This document shows positions 44,097 through 52,283 of a stretch of 64,000 nucleotides of DNA, in pieces (the stretch's first letter is position 1; each line of letters opens with the position of its first letter). The notes below the pieces were generated by a model. It saw only the letters and a list, made by a program, of their open reading frames with translations. It was not told the DNA's origin and ran no database searches. The stretch is from Thiopseudomonas acetoxidans (GTDB lineage: Bacteria; Pseudomonadota; Gammaproteobacteria; Pseudomonadales; Pseudomonadaceae). The position numbers and the translations under genes are program-made. The stretch is from positions 62,001 to 126,000 of the forward strand of contig NZ_JAUCDY010000001.1 in NCBI RefSeq assembly GCF_030362935.1, read 5' to 3'.

Positions 44097-45593
44097 ATGG
44101 ATATTTCGCAGGCCAACGATCTTTATCTAGAGCATTACCAGTTTAAATTTGATCCTTTTGCCGAGCGTAGCTCCAGTTTTCAGTTTTATAAAGCTAAACG
44201 CCGAAGTGTGTTAGAGCAGCTTATACATTTTGCGCGCTACGGAAACTTCCTGTTGCTCATTACGGGTCCTAGAGGCAGTGGTAAAACAGTACTGCGTCAT
44301 GCGACGGTTGCGGCAGCTAAAGAAACAGCCACCAATATTGTTATTTCAGGCGTGCAGGCACAGGACGCTGGGTTCCTGATGCAACACATAGCCCATGGAT
44401 TAAGGGCGGAACAACCTGATGTTTTAGGGTTGCTCAATGCGATTGAGCAGGTCACGCTTGCGGGCACGGATGTGCATATACTGGTTGACGATGCCCATGC
44501 TTTAAATGAGTCCGCTATTGTATTGCTGCAACGTCTTGCCAAAGGCAATGGAGCGGCCCGCGCATCGGTATTTTTATTTGGCGAGCCTTCATTGCAAACC
44601 ACGCTGGCAGATATTGAGCAGACGAATGATGAGATAGAGCATCACGCGATTGAACTAGAGCCTTGGTCGGCGGCTGATATTCGCGGTTATTTGCAGGTCA
44701 GATTGGAAGCAGCCGGGCAATCCCTAGACATTTTCACAGAAACTGAGCTTGAGCGATTATGTGCTGAATCAGGTGGCTGGCCTGGACTGGTTAACCAAGC
44801 GGCCAAAGACTTATTAATGGCGCGCATTTTTGATCGGCCCAGACGTAAAACTTTGCCTCCTTTACCCTATAAGTATTTATTAGCGTTGCTGGCGATAGCC
44901 TTTGTCTTTATATATTTTTTATATCAGCAAGATGAGCAACCGGTAGCGGTTAGAGCTGATGATGTGGTGGATGCGCCGATTGAGCGCGCAATGGTTTCTA
45001 GTCAACGTGTTAACGAGCAGAGTGCAGCGCCTAATACGCAGCGAGTACCCTTGCAGCTACCAATGGCAGTGGATAATACGCAGCAAGCAGCAGAGCCAGT
45101 TGAGTCAAGGTTAACGCAGCAAGAGACTATGGTTGAGGTAGCGATAGCGCAAGCAGAGGTGAAGCCGGCCGAACAGGCTGTGCCAGAGCCGCCAGCGCCA
45201 GTGGCAAAACAAACTCCAACGCCTGCGGTACAACCTAAAGCAGCACCTGCGGCAGTAAAGCAACCCGCGCCCGCCAAGAAAAGTGCTGCTCCGCCAGTTA
45301 AAGCGGCAACACAAGGCGGTGCTTGGTATGCCCAGCAACCTAGACAGCGTTTTGCACTGCAGGTTTTCGCCAGCGCAAGTGAACAAACTGCGAAGAACTT
45401 CGTGCAAAAGAATGGCCAGCAGTACCATTATTTCCGTAAGCAGCACCAAGGTAAATATTTATACGTGGTGACCTACGGAAGTTTTGCCAATCATGAGACG
45501 GCTGTGGCTGCTGCAAGAAATTTGCCGGCTGAGCTGCGTAGCAATAAGCCTTGGCCGCGTACTTTTGCCAGCATAGTTCAGGAAATCAATTAA
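44097..45593 (+). CDS. damX: DamX-like cell-division protein (AAA ATPase plus SPOR domain)
   Basis: 498 residues from ATG 44097 (ACGGA six bases upstream). An AAA/ATPase domain lies in the cytosol (about 10-245; GPRGSGKTVLRHA Walker A, HILVDDAHAL Walker B), then one TM segment (about 257-277), a Pro/Ala/Lys-rich periplasmic linker and a C-terminal SPOR domain (about 410-495; QRFALQVFASASEQTAKNFV) that binds denuded glycan at the septum. The pil-aroKB-damX order is standard for Pseudomonas; gltB, its usual next gene, is not here. Confidence 0.9.
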   Translation: MDISQANDLYLEHYQFKFDPFAERSSSFQFYKAKRRSVLEQLIHFARYGNFLLLITGPRGSGKTVLRHATVAAAKETATNIVISGVQAQDAGFLMQHIAHGLRAEQPDVLGLLNAIEQVTLAGTDVHILVDDAHALNESAIVLLQRLAKGNGAARASVFLFGEPSLQTTLADIEQTNDEIEHHAIELEPWSAADIRGYLQVRLEAAGQSLDIFTETELERLCAESGGWPGLVNQAAKDLLMARIFDRPRRKTLPPLPYKYLLALLAIAFVFIYFLYQQDEQPVAVRADDVVDAPIERAMVSSQRVNEQSAAPNTQRVPLQLPMAVDNTQQAAEPVESRLTQQETMVEVAIAQAEVKPAEQAVPEPPAPVAKQTPTPAVQPKAAPAAVKQPAPAKKSAAPPVKAATQGGAWYAQQPRQRFALQVFASASEQTAKNFVQKNGQQYHYFRKQHQGKYLYVVTYGSFANHETAVAAARNLPAELRSNKPWPRTFASIVQEIN

Positions 45594-45595
45594 CC

Positions 45596-46258
45596 CTACA
45601 GTGATTTACTCAAGCTCTGCGCGCAGGGCTTGATGGAAGGGGCGCTCCAGTCATTAAAGATGCCATGCAACAGCGCATCAAAGTAGGGTTGGCAGTGCTG
45701 AATATCAATAACTTCAGCGTCGCGTAACCAATCACTTAAAATACCAATAAACAAAACGTGTATAGCAACGGCAGCCATGTGTGGGGTGAAGCCGGGTCGT
45801 AAGCGTTGAGCCGTTTTTTGCTCAGAAAACAGCTCTGTGCACAGCTGTATAAAGGCTTTGATAAAGGCTTCATGTTGTTGTTCAGCTTCTTTGAGCTCGT
45901 CAGTAAACTCACAGCGGCGCATTAGGATAGTGAAAATACGCTTTTTGCGTTCATCGACTAACAGAGACGCTAATGCATCGACACAGAGGTTGCGTAGTCC
46001 TGCCACGGGATCTTCAGGATCGCACTGCTTGATGCGTTGTGCGATGATTTCTGTGGGCAAGCGGACCTGATTAAGCATGGCATGAAATAAATCAGCTTTG
46101 TTTTTAAAGTGCCAATAGATCGCACCGCGCGTTACGCCTGCATGTTTAGCAATTTGCTCTAAGGATGTGTGGGCAACCCCTTTTTCGAGAAACAAAATCT
46201 CTGCGGCTGTTAACAGGTCAGAGCGAGTTTTGTCGGCTTCTTGTTTAGTTCTGCGCAT
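45596..46258 (-). CDS. TetR/AcrR-family transcriptional regulator (TtgR/AcrR-like)
   Basis: 220 residues from ATG 46258, which gives the family N-terminus MRRTKQEADKTR; a longer frame has no support. The helix-turn-helix TSLEQIAKHAGVTRGAIYWHF (about residues 32-52, quoted in part) is near identical to TtgR/AcrR, which repress RND efflux operons. No efflux genes lie beside it: the divergent neighbour is a tRNA cluster and the convergent one is damX. It is an orphan whose target lies elsewhere. Confidence 0.85.
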   Translation of the reverse strand: MRRTKQEADKTRSDLLTAAEILFLEKGVAHTSLEQIAKHAGVTRGAIYWHFKNKADLFHAMLNQVRLPTEIIAQRIKQCDPEDPVAGLRNLCVDALASLLVDERKKRIFTILMRRCEFTDELKEAEQQHEAFIKAFIQLCTELFSEQKTAQRLRPGFTPHMAAVAIHVLFIGILSDWLRDAEVIDIQHCQPYFDALLHGIFNDWSAPSIKPCAQSLSKSL

Positions 46259-46403
46259 AATAGGGGCAACCGATAGCGATAAGGTTAGTAAAAACACAGT
46301 AGTAGCGAAGTTTGGCAGGTATCGCGCTGGAGCTAACTAATGTGTAATACGATGGCTTAAGCATAACAAATTTTGGCTTAAGAAAGAAAAACAAGGTTTA
46401 GGC

Positions 46404-46431
46404 TTGACACATTATGATTATTCAGTAGAAT
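46404..46431 (+). promoter_or_regulatory. Promoter of the tRNA-Asn-Pro-Lys cluster
   Basis: TTGACA (46404-46409), 16-base spacer, TAGAAT (46426-46431), then a GC-rich discriminator (AGCGCGCC), as expected for stable RNA under stringent control. Confidence 0.8.
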
Positions 46432-46484
46432 AGCGCGCCACTGATAGGGGAAAACTTCTTACCAAGCAGAGCCTTCAGTACAGT

Positions 46485-46560
46485 TCCGCGATAGCTCAGT
46501 CGGCAGAGCAAACGACTGTTAATCGTTGGGTCCCAGGTTCGAGCCCTGGTCGCGGAGCCA
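46485..46560 (+). tRNA. tRNA-Asn (anticodon GTT)
   Basis: 76 bases with encoded CCA. Acceptor TCCGCGA / TCGCGGA, anticodon loop CTGTTAA, TpsiC GTTCGAGCC. First of three co-transcribed tRNAs. Confidence 0.97.
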
Positions 46561-46566
46561 AATTTT

Positions 46567-46643
46567 CGGGGTATAGCGCAGTCTGGTAGCGCGCCTGCTT
46601 TGGGAGCAGGATGTCGGGAGTTCGAATCTCTCTACCCCGACCA
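46567..46643 (+). tRNA. tRNA-Pro (anticodon TGG)
   Basis: 77 bases with encoded CCA. Acceptor CGGGGTA / TACCCCG, anticodon loop TTTGGGA in stem CCTGC/GCAGG, TpsiC GTTCGAATC. Lies 6 bases after tRNA-Asn. Confidence 0.97.
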
Positions 46644-46648
46644 TTATT

Positions 46649-46723
46649 GGGTCGTTAGCTCAGTGGTAGAGCAGTTGGCTTTTAACCAATTGGTCGCAGG
46701 TTCGAAACCCGCACGACCCACCA
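46649..46723 (+). tRNA. tRNA-Lys (anticodon TTT)
   Basis: 75 bases with encoded CCA. Acceptor GGGTCGT / ACGACCC, anticodon loop CTTTTAA in stem TTGG/CCAA, TpsiC GTTCGAAAC. Lies 5 bases after tRNA-Pro. Confidence 0.97.
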
Positions 46724-46725
46724 TA

Positions 46726-46765
46726 TAAAAACGCTTAACAGTTAGTTGTTAAGCGTTTTTTTTTG
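46726..46765 (+). terminator. Terminator of the tRNA cluster
   Basis: Stem AACGCTTAACA / TGTTAAGCGTT followed by a long T-run. Probably also serves convergent ispA. Confidence 0.9.
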
Positions 46766-46817
46766 CGCTCTAAAAAGTCTTTGTAAAAAGCTTGCCTTGC
46801 AGCTCTATAAGCGAGCC

Positions 46818-47705
46818 TTAATTTTTGCGCTGCACGATATAGTCAGCTAGCTGGCGTAATGGGTCGGCTTTGCTATCAAAGCTATCCAGTGCCGCCAAAG
46901 CTTGGTCGCGCAAGTGCAGGGCGTACTGCTGCGCTTTCTGTAGGCCAAGTAAGTTGGGGTAGGTTGATTTGGCTTGCTGGCTATCACTGCCTTGCTGCTT
47001 GCCTAGCACCTGAGTGCTGCTGGTAATATCAAGAATGTCATCTTGCACTTGAAAAGCCAGTCCTACAGCTTCGGCGTAACTTGTTAGCGACGCAAGACAT
47101 GAGTCGCTAACAGTACCGCCCGCCATACCGCCAAGCACGACGCTGGCGCGAATTAGAGCGCCGGTTTTGTGTCTGTGCATGTGCTCTAAGTGCTGTTGAT
47201 CGACTTGTTGACCTGTGGCGCTAAGGTCTATGGCTTGTCCGCCGACCATGCCCGCTGCACCAGCTGCTTTGGTAAGTAGTTGTAGCATTTGCAGACGGGT
47301 TGATTCGGGTACGGGTGAGTGCACGACATCGCAAAGCACTTCAAAAGCTAAAGCTTGCAGCGCGTCACCGGCTAAAATGGCATAGGCTTCGTCAAAAGCA
47401 ATATGGGTGGTGGGTTGCCCACGACGCCAAGCATCATTGTCCATGGCGGGTAGGTCATCGTGTACCAGCGAGTAAGCATGGATTAACTCGACCGCACAAG
47501 CGGCGCCTATGGCGCGTTTAGGATCCCCTGCGACTGCTTCACAGCTGGCGAGTACTAGTAAGGGGCGCACTCTTTTACCGCCGTTCATAACGCTGTAGCG
47601 CATCGCCTCATACAGGCGCGTCATATTGGCGTGGGGTGCTTGAAAGAGTTGCTCGAGTACGGGGTCAACCAGAGATTGGCAATAGGATTGGTAAGCGGCG
47701 ATCAA
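46818..47705 (-). CDS. ispA: Farnesyl diphosphate synthase (geranyltranstransferase)
   Basis: 295 residues. Builds C15 farnesyl diphosphate from IPP and DMAPP for ubiquinone, undecaprenol and other isoprenoids. First aspartate-rich motif DDLPAMDND (about 84-92) and second QVQDDILD are intact. Overlaps xseB by 4 bases. dxs, which commonly follows ispA in Pseudomonas, is missing; the tRNA cluster is convergent instead. Confidence 0.95.
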   Translation of the reverse strand: MIAAYQSYCQSLVDPVLEQLFQAPHANMTRLYEAMRYSVMNGGKRVRPLLVLASCEAVAGDPKRAIGAACAVELIHAYSLVHDDLPAMDNDAWRRGQPTTHIAFDEAYAILAGDALQALAFEVLCDVVHSPVPESTRLQMLQLLTKAAGAAGMVGGQAIDLSATGQQVDQQHLEHMHRHKTGALIRASVVLGGMAGGTVSDSCLASLTSYAEAVGLAFQVQDDILDITSSTQVLGKQQGSDSQQAKSTYPNLLGLQKAQQYALHLRDQALAALDSFDSKADPLRQLADYIVQRKN

Positions 47706-48004
47706 AATGGAATATCCTCGCTCGCATCAAAGTCGTCCTCTGTCGCACTTTCAACTTTTGCTTGGTTTGTGTCTGCTGTGTTGAGTGGCTGCTCGACCAG
47801 CTCACCGTTTTTTTCTAGCAGCACATTAATGCGTTTTTGTGCTTGATTTAAGGCTTGCTGGCATTCACGGGTTAGGCTGATACCTTTCTCAAAAGCCTGT
47901 AGTGCATCTTCAAGAGTAAGAGCACCGCTTTCCAGTTGTTCAACGGTGGCTTCTAGCGCGTCTAAAGACTGTTCAAAGGAAAAAGATGCTTTCTTGCTGG
48001 ACAT
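47702..48004 (-). CDS. xseB: Exodeoxyribonuclease VII small subunit
   Basis: 100 residues, somewhat longer than the typical 75-85. The core FEQSLDALEATVEQLESG and LEDALQAFEKGISLTRECQ (about 9-53) is canonical; the extra length is an acidic C-terminal tail ending EDIPF. With XseA it forms exonuclease VII, which degrades single-stranded DNA. Overlaps ispA, the conserved xseB-ispA pair. Confidence 0.93.
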   Translation of the reverse strand: MSSKKASFSFEQSLDALEATVEQLESGALTLEDALQAFEKGISLTRECQQALNQAQKRINVLLEKNGELVEQPLNTADTNQAKVESATEDDFDASEDIPF

Positions 48005-48054
48005 AAATAGGACTCGGGTTGTTATCTGTGGGTTGCGGCTGCTTGTCTGTCAAT

Positions 48055-48083
48055 AAAAAGCCGACACTGAGGTCGGCTTTTGT
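48055..48083 (-). terminator. Terminator of ppa
   Basis: Stem AAGCCGAC / GTCGGCTT (48059-48066 with 48072-48079); read on the minus strand it ends in a T-run just after the ppa stop. Confidence 0.8.
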
Positions 48084-48088
48084 GGGTA

Positions 48089-48622
48089 TTACTCAGCCTT
48101 TTTAAATGCAGCCACTGACTTACTAATGGCATCGCGTGCTGCTGCGGCGTTATCCCAGCCCTCTACTTTAACCCATTTACCTTTCTCTAAATCTTTGTAG
48201 TTTTCAAAGAAGTGCTTGATTTGCTCAATAAGTAACGCCGGAAGATCGGAGTACTCATGCACATGGTTATAGAGCTGGGTTAGCTTCTCGTGCGGTACGG
48301 CAAGCAGTTTGGCATCGCCACCAGCTTCGTCGGTCATGTTAAGTACGCCAACGGCGCGGCAACGAATAACAGAGCCGGGCGCGATGGGGTAAGGGGTGAC
48401 TACTAAAACATCGAGGGCATCGCCATCATCGGCTAGCGTATTTGGAATAAAGCCATAGTTCGCTGGATAAAACATCGGCGTAGCCATAAAACGATCCACC
48501 ATCAAGCAGTCCGTTTCGGTATCGACTTCGTATTTGATCGGCGCGTGATTGGCAGGAATTTCAATAATGACGTTAATGTCATTGGGCAGGTCTTTTCCTG
48601 CGGGGATTTTACTATAGCTCAT
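48089..48622 (-). CDS. ppa: Inorganic pyrophosphatase
   Basis: 177 residues from ATG 48622, the usual family length; a longer frame runs back into the acetyltransferase gene and is not credible. Family-I soluble pyrophosphatase that hydrolyses PPi from biosynthesis. The metal-binding signature appears as DDGDALDVLVV, where the usual Pro or Glu of DxDPxD is Ala. Follows the GNAT gene by 67 bases. Confidence 0.95.
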   Translation of the reverse strand: MSYSKIPAGKDLPNDINVIIEIPANHAPIKYEVDTETDCLMVDRFMATPMFYPANYGFIPNTLADDGDALDVLVVTPYPIAPGSVIRCRAVGVLNMTDEAGGDAKLLAVPHEKLTQLYNHVHEYSDLPALLIEQIKHFFENYKDLEKGKWVKVEGWDNAAAARDAISKSVAAFKKAE

Positions 48623-48689
48623 AAAGGGTTCCGTGCAATAAATGAAAAACGGGTTAATTATAAACAGCCTGCAGTTCAATACCAACAGA

Positions 48690-49133
48690 CTAAGCCATTG
48701 TCTGAATATAATTCCTAAATACGGGGTCTTCAGCAAAGCCGGTAGATTCAAATAAACGTTGGGCTACTTCGTTGTATTGACTAATAGAAACGCGAATACG
48801 CACTACGCCACTGGCGGCAGCCTGCTCAAGGGTATAGCGAATAAGTTTTTCGGCAATCTGCTTCCCGCGATGCTCTTCTTTGACAAAGATATCATTCAAA
48901 ATCCAAACGGGACGTAGGGATAAAGAAGAGAAACTGGGGTAAACTTGGCAAAAACCAAGTAACTGCTCATCCTGCACGGCCACGAAAATTACCGATTCTT
49001 GCTTTTCTATACGCTGCTGTAAAAACTCTTTAGATAGCGCGGTGGCTGGCATGGCGCCATGGAATTCACGATAGGCGACAAACAGCGGAGTGAGTGCTTC
49101 TAGGTGTTCAAGAGTAGCTTGGAAAATACGCAT
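48690..49133 (-). CDS. GNAT family N-acetyltransferase
   Basis: 147 residues. The acetyl-CoA-binding motif is VKEEHRGKQIAEKLIRYTLE (about 84-103; R/Q-x-x-G/A form EHRGKQIAEKL). Substrate unknown. It precedes ppa on the same strand and diverges from mpl. Could acetylate a small molecule, peptide or protein; nothing nearby decides this. Confidence 0.82.
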   Translation of the reverse strand: MRIFQATLEHLEALTPLFVAYREFHGAMPATALSKEFLQQRIEKQESVIFVAVQDEQLLGFCQVYPSFSSLSLRPVWILNDIFVKEEHRGKQIAEKLIRYTLEQAAASGVVRIRVSISQYNEVAQRLFESTGFAEDPVFRNYIQTMA

Positions 49134-49221
49134 AAATGAAAAAATCCTATACTAACTAATACGAGTGCAAGCATGGTCCAGAATGCTTTATCTGGCAAGC
49201 ACTCTAAAAAATGAGGCAGCA

Positions 49222-50580
49222 ATGAGTCAACACATTCATATTCTGGGTATCTGCGGCACCTTTATGGGTTCGCTCGCCATTCTCGCCAAGCAGCAGGGTT
49301 ACAGGGTTACCGGCTCAGATGCCAATGTTTATCCGCCAATGAGTACGCAGCTTGAGCAGCAGGGAATTGAGCTGCTTCAGGGTTATCATCCGGAGCATTT
49401 ACAGCCCGCCCCTGATTTGGTGGTCATCGGCAATGCGCTGTCGCGCGGCAATCCGGCGGTGGAATATGTGTTGGAGCGCGGACTGCCTTATACCTCCGGG
49501 CCGCAGTGGCTGTCTGAGCATGTGTTGCAGAGTAAATGGGTGCTGGCAGTAGCGGGCACCCATGGCAAAACTACGACTTCCAGTATCCTGGCATGGATTT
49601 TAGAAGAGGCTGGGATGCAGCCTGGTTTTTTGATTGGCGGTGTGCCGCAAAACTTCTCCGTATCCGCGCGCTTAGGGGGCAGTGATTTTTTTGTCGTAGA
49701 AGCCGATGAGTATGACAGTGCCTTTTTCGATAAACGCTCTAAGTTTATTCATTACCGTCCACGTACTTTGGTGCTAAATAATCTTGAATTTGACCATGCG
49801 GATATTTTTGCCGATTTAGCCGCGATTGAAACACAGTTCCATCACCTGCTGCGCACAGTGCCCAGCAATGGCTTAGTCATCTATCCGGCGCACGAGTCTA
49901 CGCTGGAGCGAGTAGTGCAGCGCGGTTGTTGGACACCGACGCAAACTACAGGCGATTCAGGACAGTGGCAAGTGGAGTTAATCAGCGCCGATGGCAGTGC
50001 TTTTAAGGTGTTGTTTGACAAGGAGTTGCAGGGAGAGGTGCGTTGGTCGCTAACCGGCCAGCATAATGTGGCTAACGCTTTAGCTGCTATTGCCGCTGCA
50101 CGTCATGTGGGCGTGTTGCCTGCGCAAGCCATTGCAGCGCTGGCGCAGTTTAAAAGCGTTAAAAGACGTATGGAAAAAATCACTGATAGTAGAGGTGTCG
50201 TTTTATACGATGACTTTGCCCATCACCCCACAGCCATTGAAAGCACGCTGCAGGGGTTAAGGCATCAGGTAGGTGCAGATAAGATTGTTGCGGTGATTGA
50301 GCCGCGCTCTAATTCTATGAAGCTGGGTGCGCATCGCGAGGGTTTAGCCCCTTCAACTGCTGCTGCGGACTTGGTCATTTGGTACGCGCCAGATAACCTT
50401 GGCTGGGATTTGGCCGCAGCGGTACAGAATGCGCCCGTGCCTACCCAGGTACTCGGCAGTTTGGATGGCATTGTCGAGCAGGTGCTAAAACAAGCAACAC
50501 CCGCAACCCATGTGGTACTGATGAGCAATGGTGGTTTTGGTGGGTTGCCGCAGTTACTTGCTAAAGCATTGGAGAGTTAA
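49222..50580 (+). CDS. mpl: UDP-MurNAc:L-Ala-gamma-D-Glu-meso-DAP ligase
   Basis: 452 residues from ATG 49222 (GAGG six bases upstream); a longer frame adds 19 unlikely residues. Mpl reattaches the recycled murein tripeptide to UDP-MurNAc in the cytosol. The N-terminal ILGICGTFMGSLA, ATP-binding AGTHGKTTTSS and the Mur ligase DDFAHHPTA motifs are present. Its stop codon abuts ubiX, the usual Pseudomonas pair. Confidence 0.95.
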   Translation: MSQHIHILGICGTFMGSLAILAKQQGYRVTGSDANVYPPMSTQLEQQGIELLQGYHPEHLQPAPDLVVIGNALSRGNPAVEYVLERGLPYTSGPQWLSEHVLQSKWVLAVAGTHGKTTTSSILAWILEEAGMQPGFLIGGVPQNFSVSARLGGSDFFVVEADEYDSAFFDKRSKFIHYRPRTLVLNNLEFDHADIFADLAAIETQFHHLLRTVPSNGLVIYPAHESTLERVVQRGCWTPTQTTGDSGQWQVELISADGSAFKVLFDKELQGEVRWSLTGQHNVANALAAIAAARHVGVLPAQAIAALAQFKSVKRRMEKITDSRGVVLYDDFAHHPTAIESTLQGLRHQVGADKIVAVIEPRSNSMKLGAHREGLAPSTAAADLVIWYAPDNLGWDLAAAVQNAPVPTQVLGSLDGIVEQVLKQATPATHVVLMSNGGFGGLPQLLAKALES

Positions 50581-51189
50581 ATGAGTGGCACGAAACGAAT
50601 CACTCTAGCGATGACCGGTGCATCTGGCGTGCAATACGGTCTGCGCCTGCTGGACTGCTTGGTGCAGGAAGAGCGCGAGGTGCATTTTTTGATTTCCAAA
50701 GCAGCGTTGCTGGTGATGGCTACAGAAACGGACGTTTGCTTGCCACCTAAAGCGCAAGCCATGCAGCATTTTTTGACCGAATATACAGGTGCGGCGCCCG
50801 ATCAAATCCATGTACACAGCCAAGAAGACTGGATGGCACCGGTTGCCTCAGGCTCAGGGGCGCCCAGCTCTATGGTGGTGGTGCCTTGTTCGATGGGGAC
50901 TTTGTCGGCGATTGCCACAGGTGCGAGTAACAATCTGATTGAACGCGCAGCAGATGTCACCCTAAAAGAGCGCCGCCAGCTGATCATCGTACCGCGCGAA
51001 GCACCTTATTCATCGATTCACTTAGAGAGCATGCTCAAGCTGAGTCAAATGGGCGCAGTGATCCTGCCTGCCTCACCGGGCTTTTATCATCAGCCGCAAT
51101 CAGTCGATGATTTGATTGATTTTGTGGTAGCGCGGATTTTAAATCAGCTGGATATTCCACAAACTATGTTGCCGCGCTGGGGTGAGTAG
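50581..51189 (+). CDS. ubiX: Flavin prenyltransferase UbiX
   Basis: 202 residues. Makes prenylated FMN for the UbiD decarboxylase in ubiquinone synthesis. FMN-binding TGASGVQYGLRLLDCL, the VPCSMGTLSAIATGAS loop and PREAPYS are typical. Immediately follows mpl; weak spacing for its own RBS suggests coupling. ubiD is not in the window. Confidence 0.95.
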   Translation: MSGTKRITLAMTGASGVQYGLRLLDCLVQEEREVHFLISKAALLVMATETDVCLPPKAQAMQHFLTEYTGAAPDQIHVHSQEDWMAPVASGSGAPSSMVVVPCSMGTLSAIATGASNNLIERAADVTLKERRQLIIVPREAPYSSIHLESMLKLSQMGAVILPASPGFYHQPQSVDDLIDFVVARILNQLDIPQTMLPRWGE

Positions 51190-51195
51190 GCAGCT

Positions 51196-52281
51196 TTAAA
51201 ACTTTTCTAGCAGCACTCCAGCCTCTATATGCTCCGTCCATGGGAACTGATCAAACAGAGCACACTGGGTAATGCGGTGGGTGTCGGCAAGCTGAGCGAT
51301 ATTGGCGGCTAGGGTGTCTGGATTGCAGGAAATATATAAAATTCTGGGAAAGCGGCGCACCAATTCGCAGGTATCCACATCCATGCCGGCCCGGGGCGGG
51401 TCGACAAAAACGGTACCAAATTCATAGCTGCTTAAATCCACGTTTGCCAAACGGCGAAACGGGCGCACGCCTTGCAGCGCTTGAGTGAGCTCTTCCGCAG
51501 ATAGGCGCACCAGCTCTATGTTGTCTATATCGTTAGCGGTTAGATTAGCGATGGCCGCATTGACAGAGGTTTTGCTGATTTCAGTGGCCAGCACCTTACG
51601 TACGCGTCTGGACAGCGGCAAAGTAAAGTTACCGTTGCCGCAATACAGCTCAAGCAGATCATCATCACGCTCGCCCAGCGCCTGATAGGCCCAATTCAGC
51701 ATCTGCTGGTTGACCACACCGTTAGGTTGAGTAAAAGCACCTTCTGGTTGGCGATAACTAAAGCTGCGCCCAGCAACGCTCAGTTGCTCGTTGACGTGGT
51801 CATGACCAATTACCAGACGTTGTCCGCGAGAGCGACCAATTAAACCTATCCCTAACTCTTTAGCTAGCTTTTCTGCTTCCTGCTGCCAAGCCTCACCCAG
51901 TGGGCGGTGATAACACAGCGTCACTAAAGCCTCGCCTGATAATGTGGTTAAAAACTCAACCTGAAACAATCTGTGCGACAACTCTTTGCTCGCCTGCCAA
52001 GCAGCTTTGAGCCGTGGCATTAATTGGTTAATCAATTCGCTGGCGATGGGCAGCTGCTCAAGCAAAATCGGCGTGCGCTTATCCTGCGGATTAAACATGG
52101 CGTAAAAGGATTCCTCCCCCTGATGCCACACACGGAATTCCGCACGTAAGCGAAAATGCTGCGCCGGCGACTCAAATACCTGCGGTTGAAGTGGGGTGAA
52201 AGGCGCTAGCAGCTGGTTAAGGCGTGTTTTTTTATCAGCAAGTTGTTGCTGGTAGGCAGTGGCAGAGAAGTCAGTAATCAT
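51196..52281 (-). CDS. trmA: tRNA (uracil-5-)-methyltransferase
   Basis: 361 residues from ATG 52281; this is only 2 bases after the stop of the upstream permease and gives E. coli-like length. TrmA makes m5U54 in tRNA. SAM motif LLELYCGNGNFTLP, the VFVDPPRAGMD motif and catalytic Cys in ILYISCNPDTL are intact. RNA-fold assistance is also known for the family. The tight junction with the permease gene suggests co-translation. Confidence 0.95.
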   Translation of the reverse strand: MITDFSATAYQQQLADKKTRLNQLLAPFTPLQPQVFESPAQHFRLRAEFRVWHQGEESFYAMFNPQDKRTPILLEQLPIASELINQLMPRLKAAWQASKELSHRLFQVEFLTTLSGEALVTLCYHRPLGEAWQQEAEKLAKELGIGLIGRSRGQRLVIGHDHVNEQLSVAGRSFSYRQPEGAFTQPNGVVNQQMLNWAYQALGERDDDLLELYCGNGNFTLPLSRRVRKVLATEISKTSVNAAIANLTANDIDNIELVRLSAEELTQALQGVRPFRRLANVDLSSYEFGTVFVDPPRAGMDVDTCELVRRFPRILYISCNPDTLAANIAQLADTHRITQCALFDQFPWTEHIEAGVLLEKF

Positions 52282-52283
52282 GC

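Noticed and set aside
45002..45449. Minus-strand frames over the damX linker
   Set aside because: Low-complexity antisense of the Pro/Ala-rich linker; Cys/Gly-rich products with no family.
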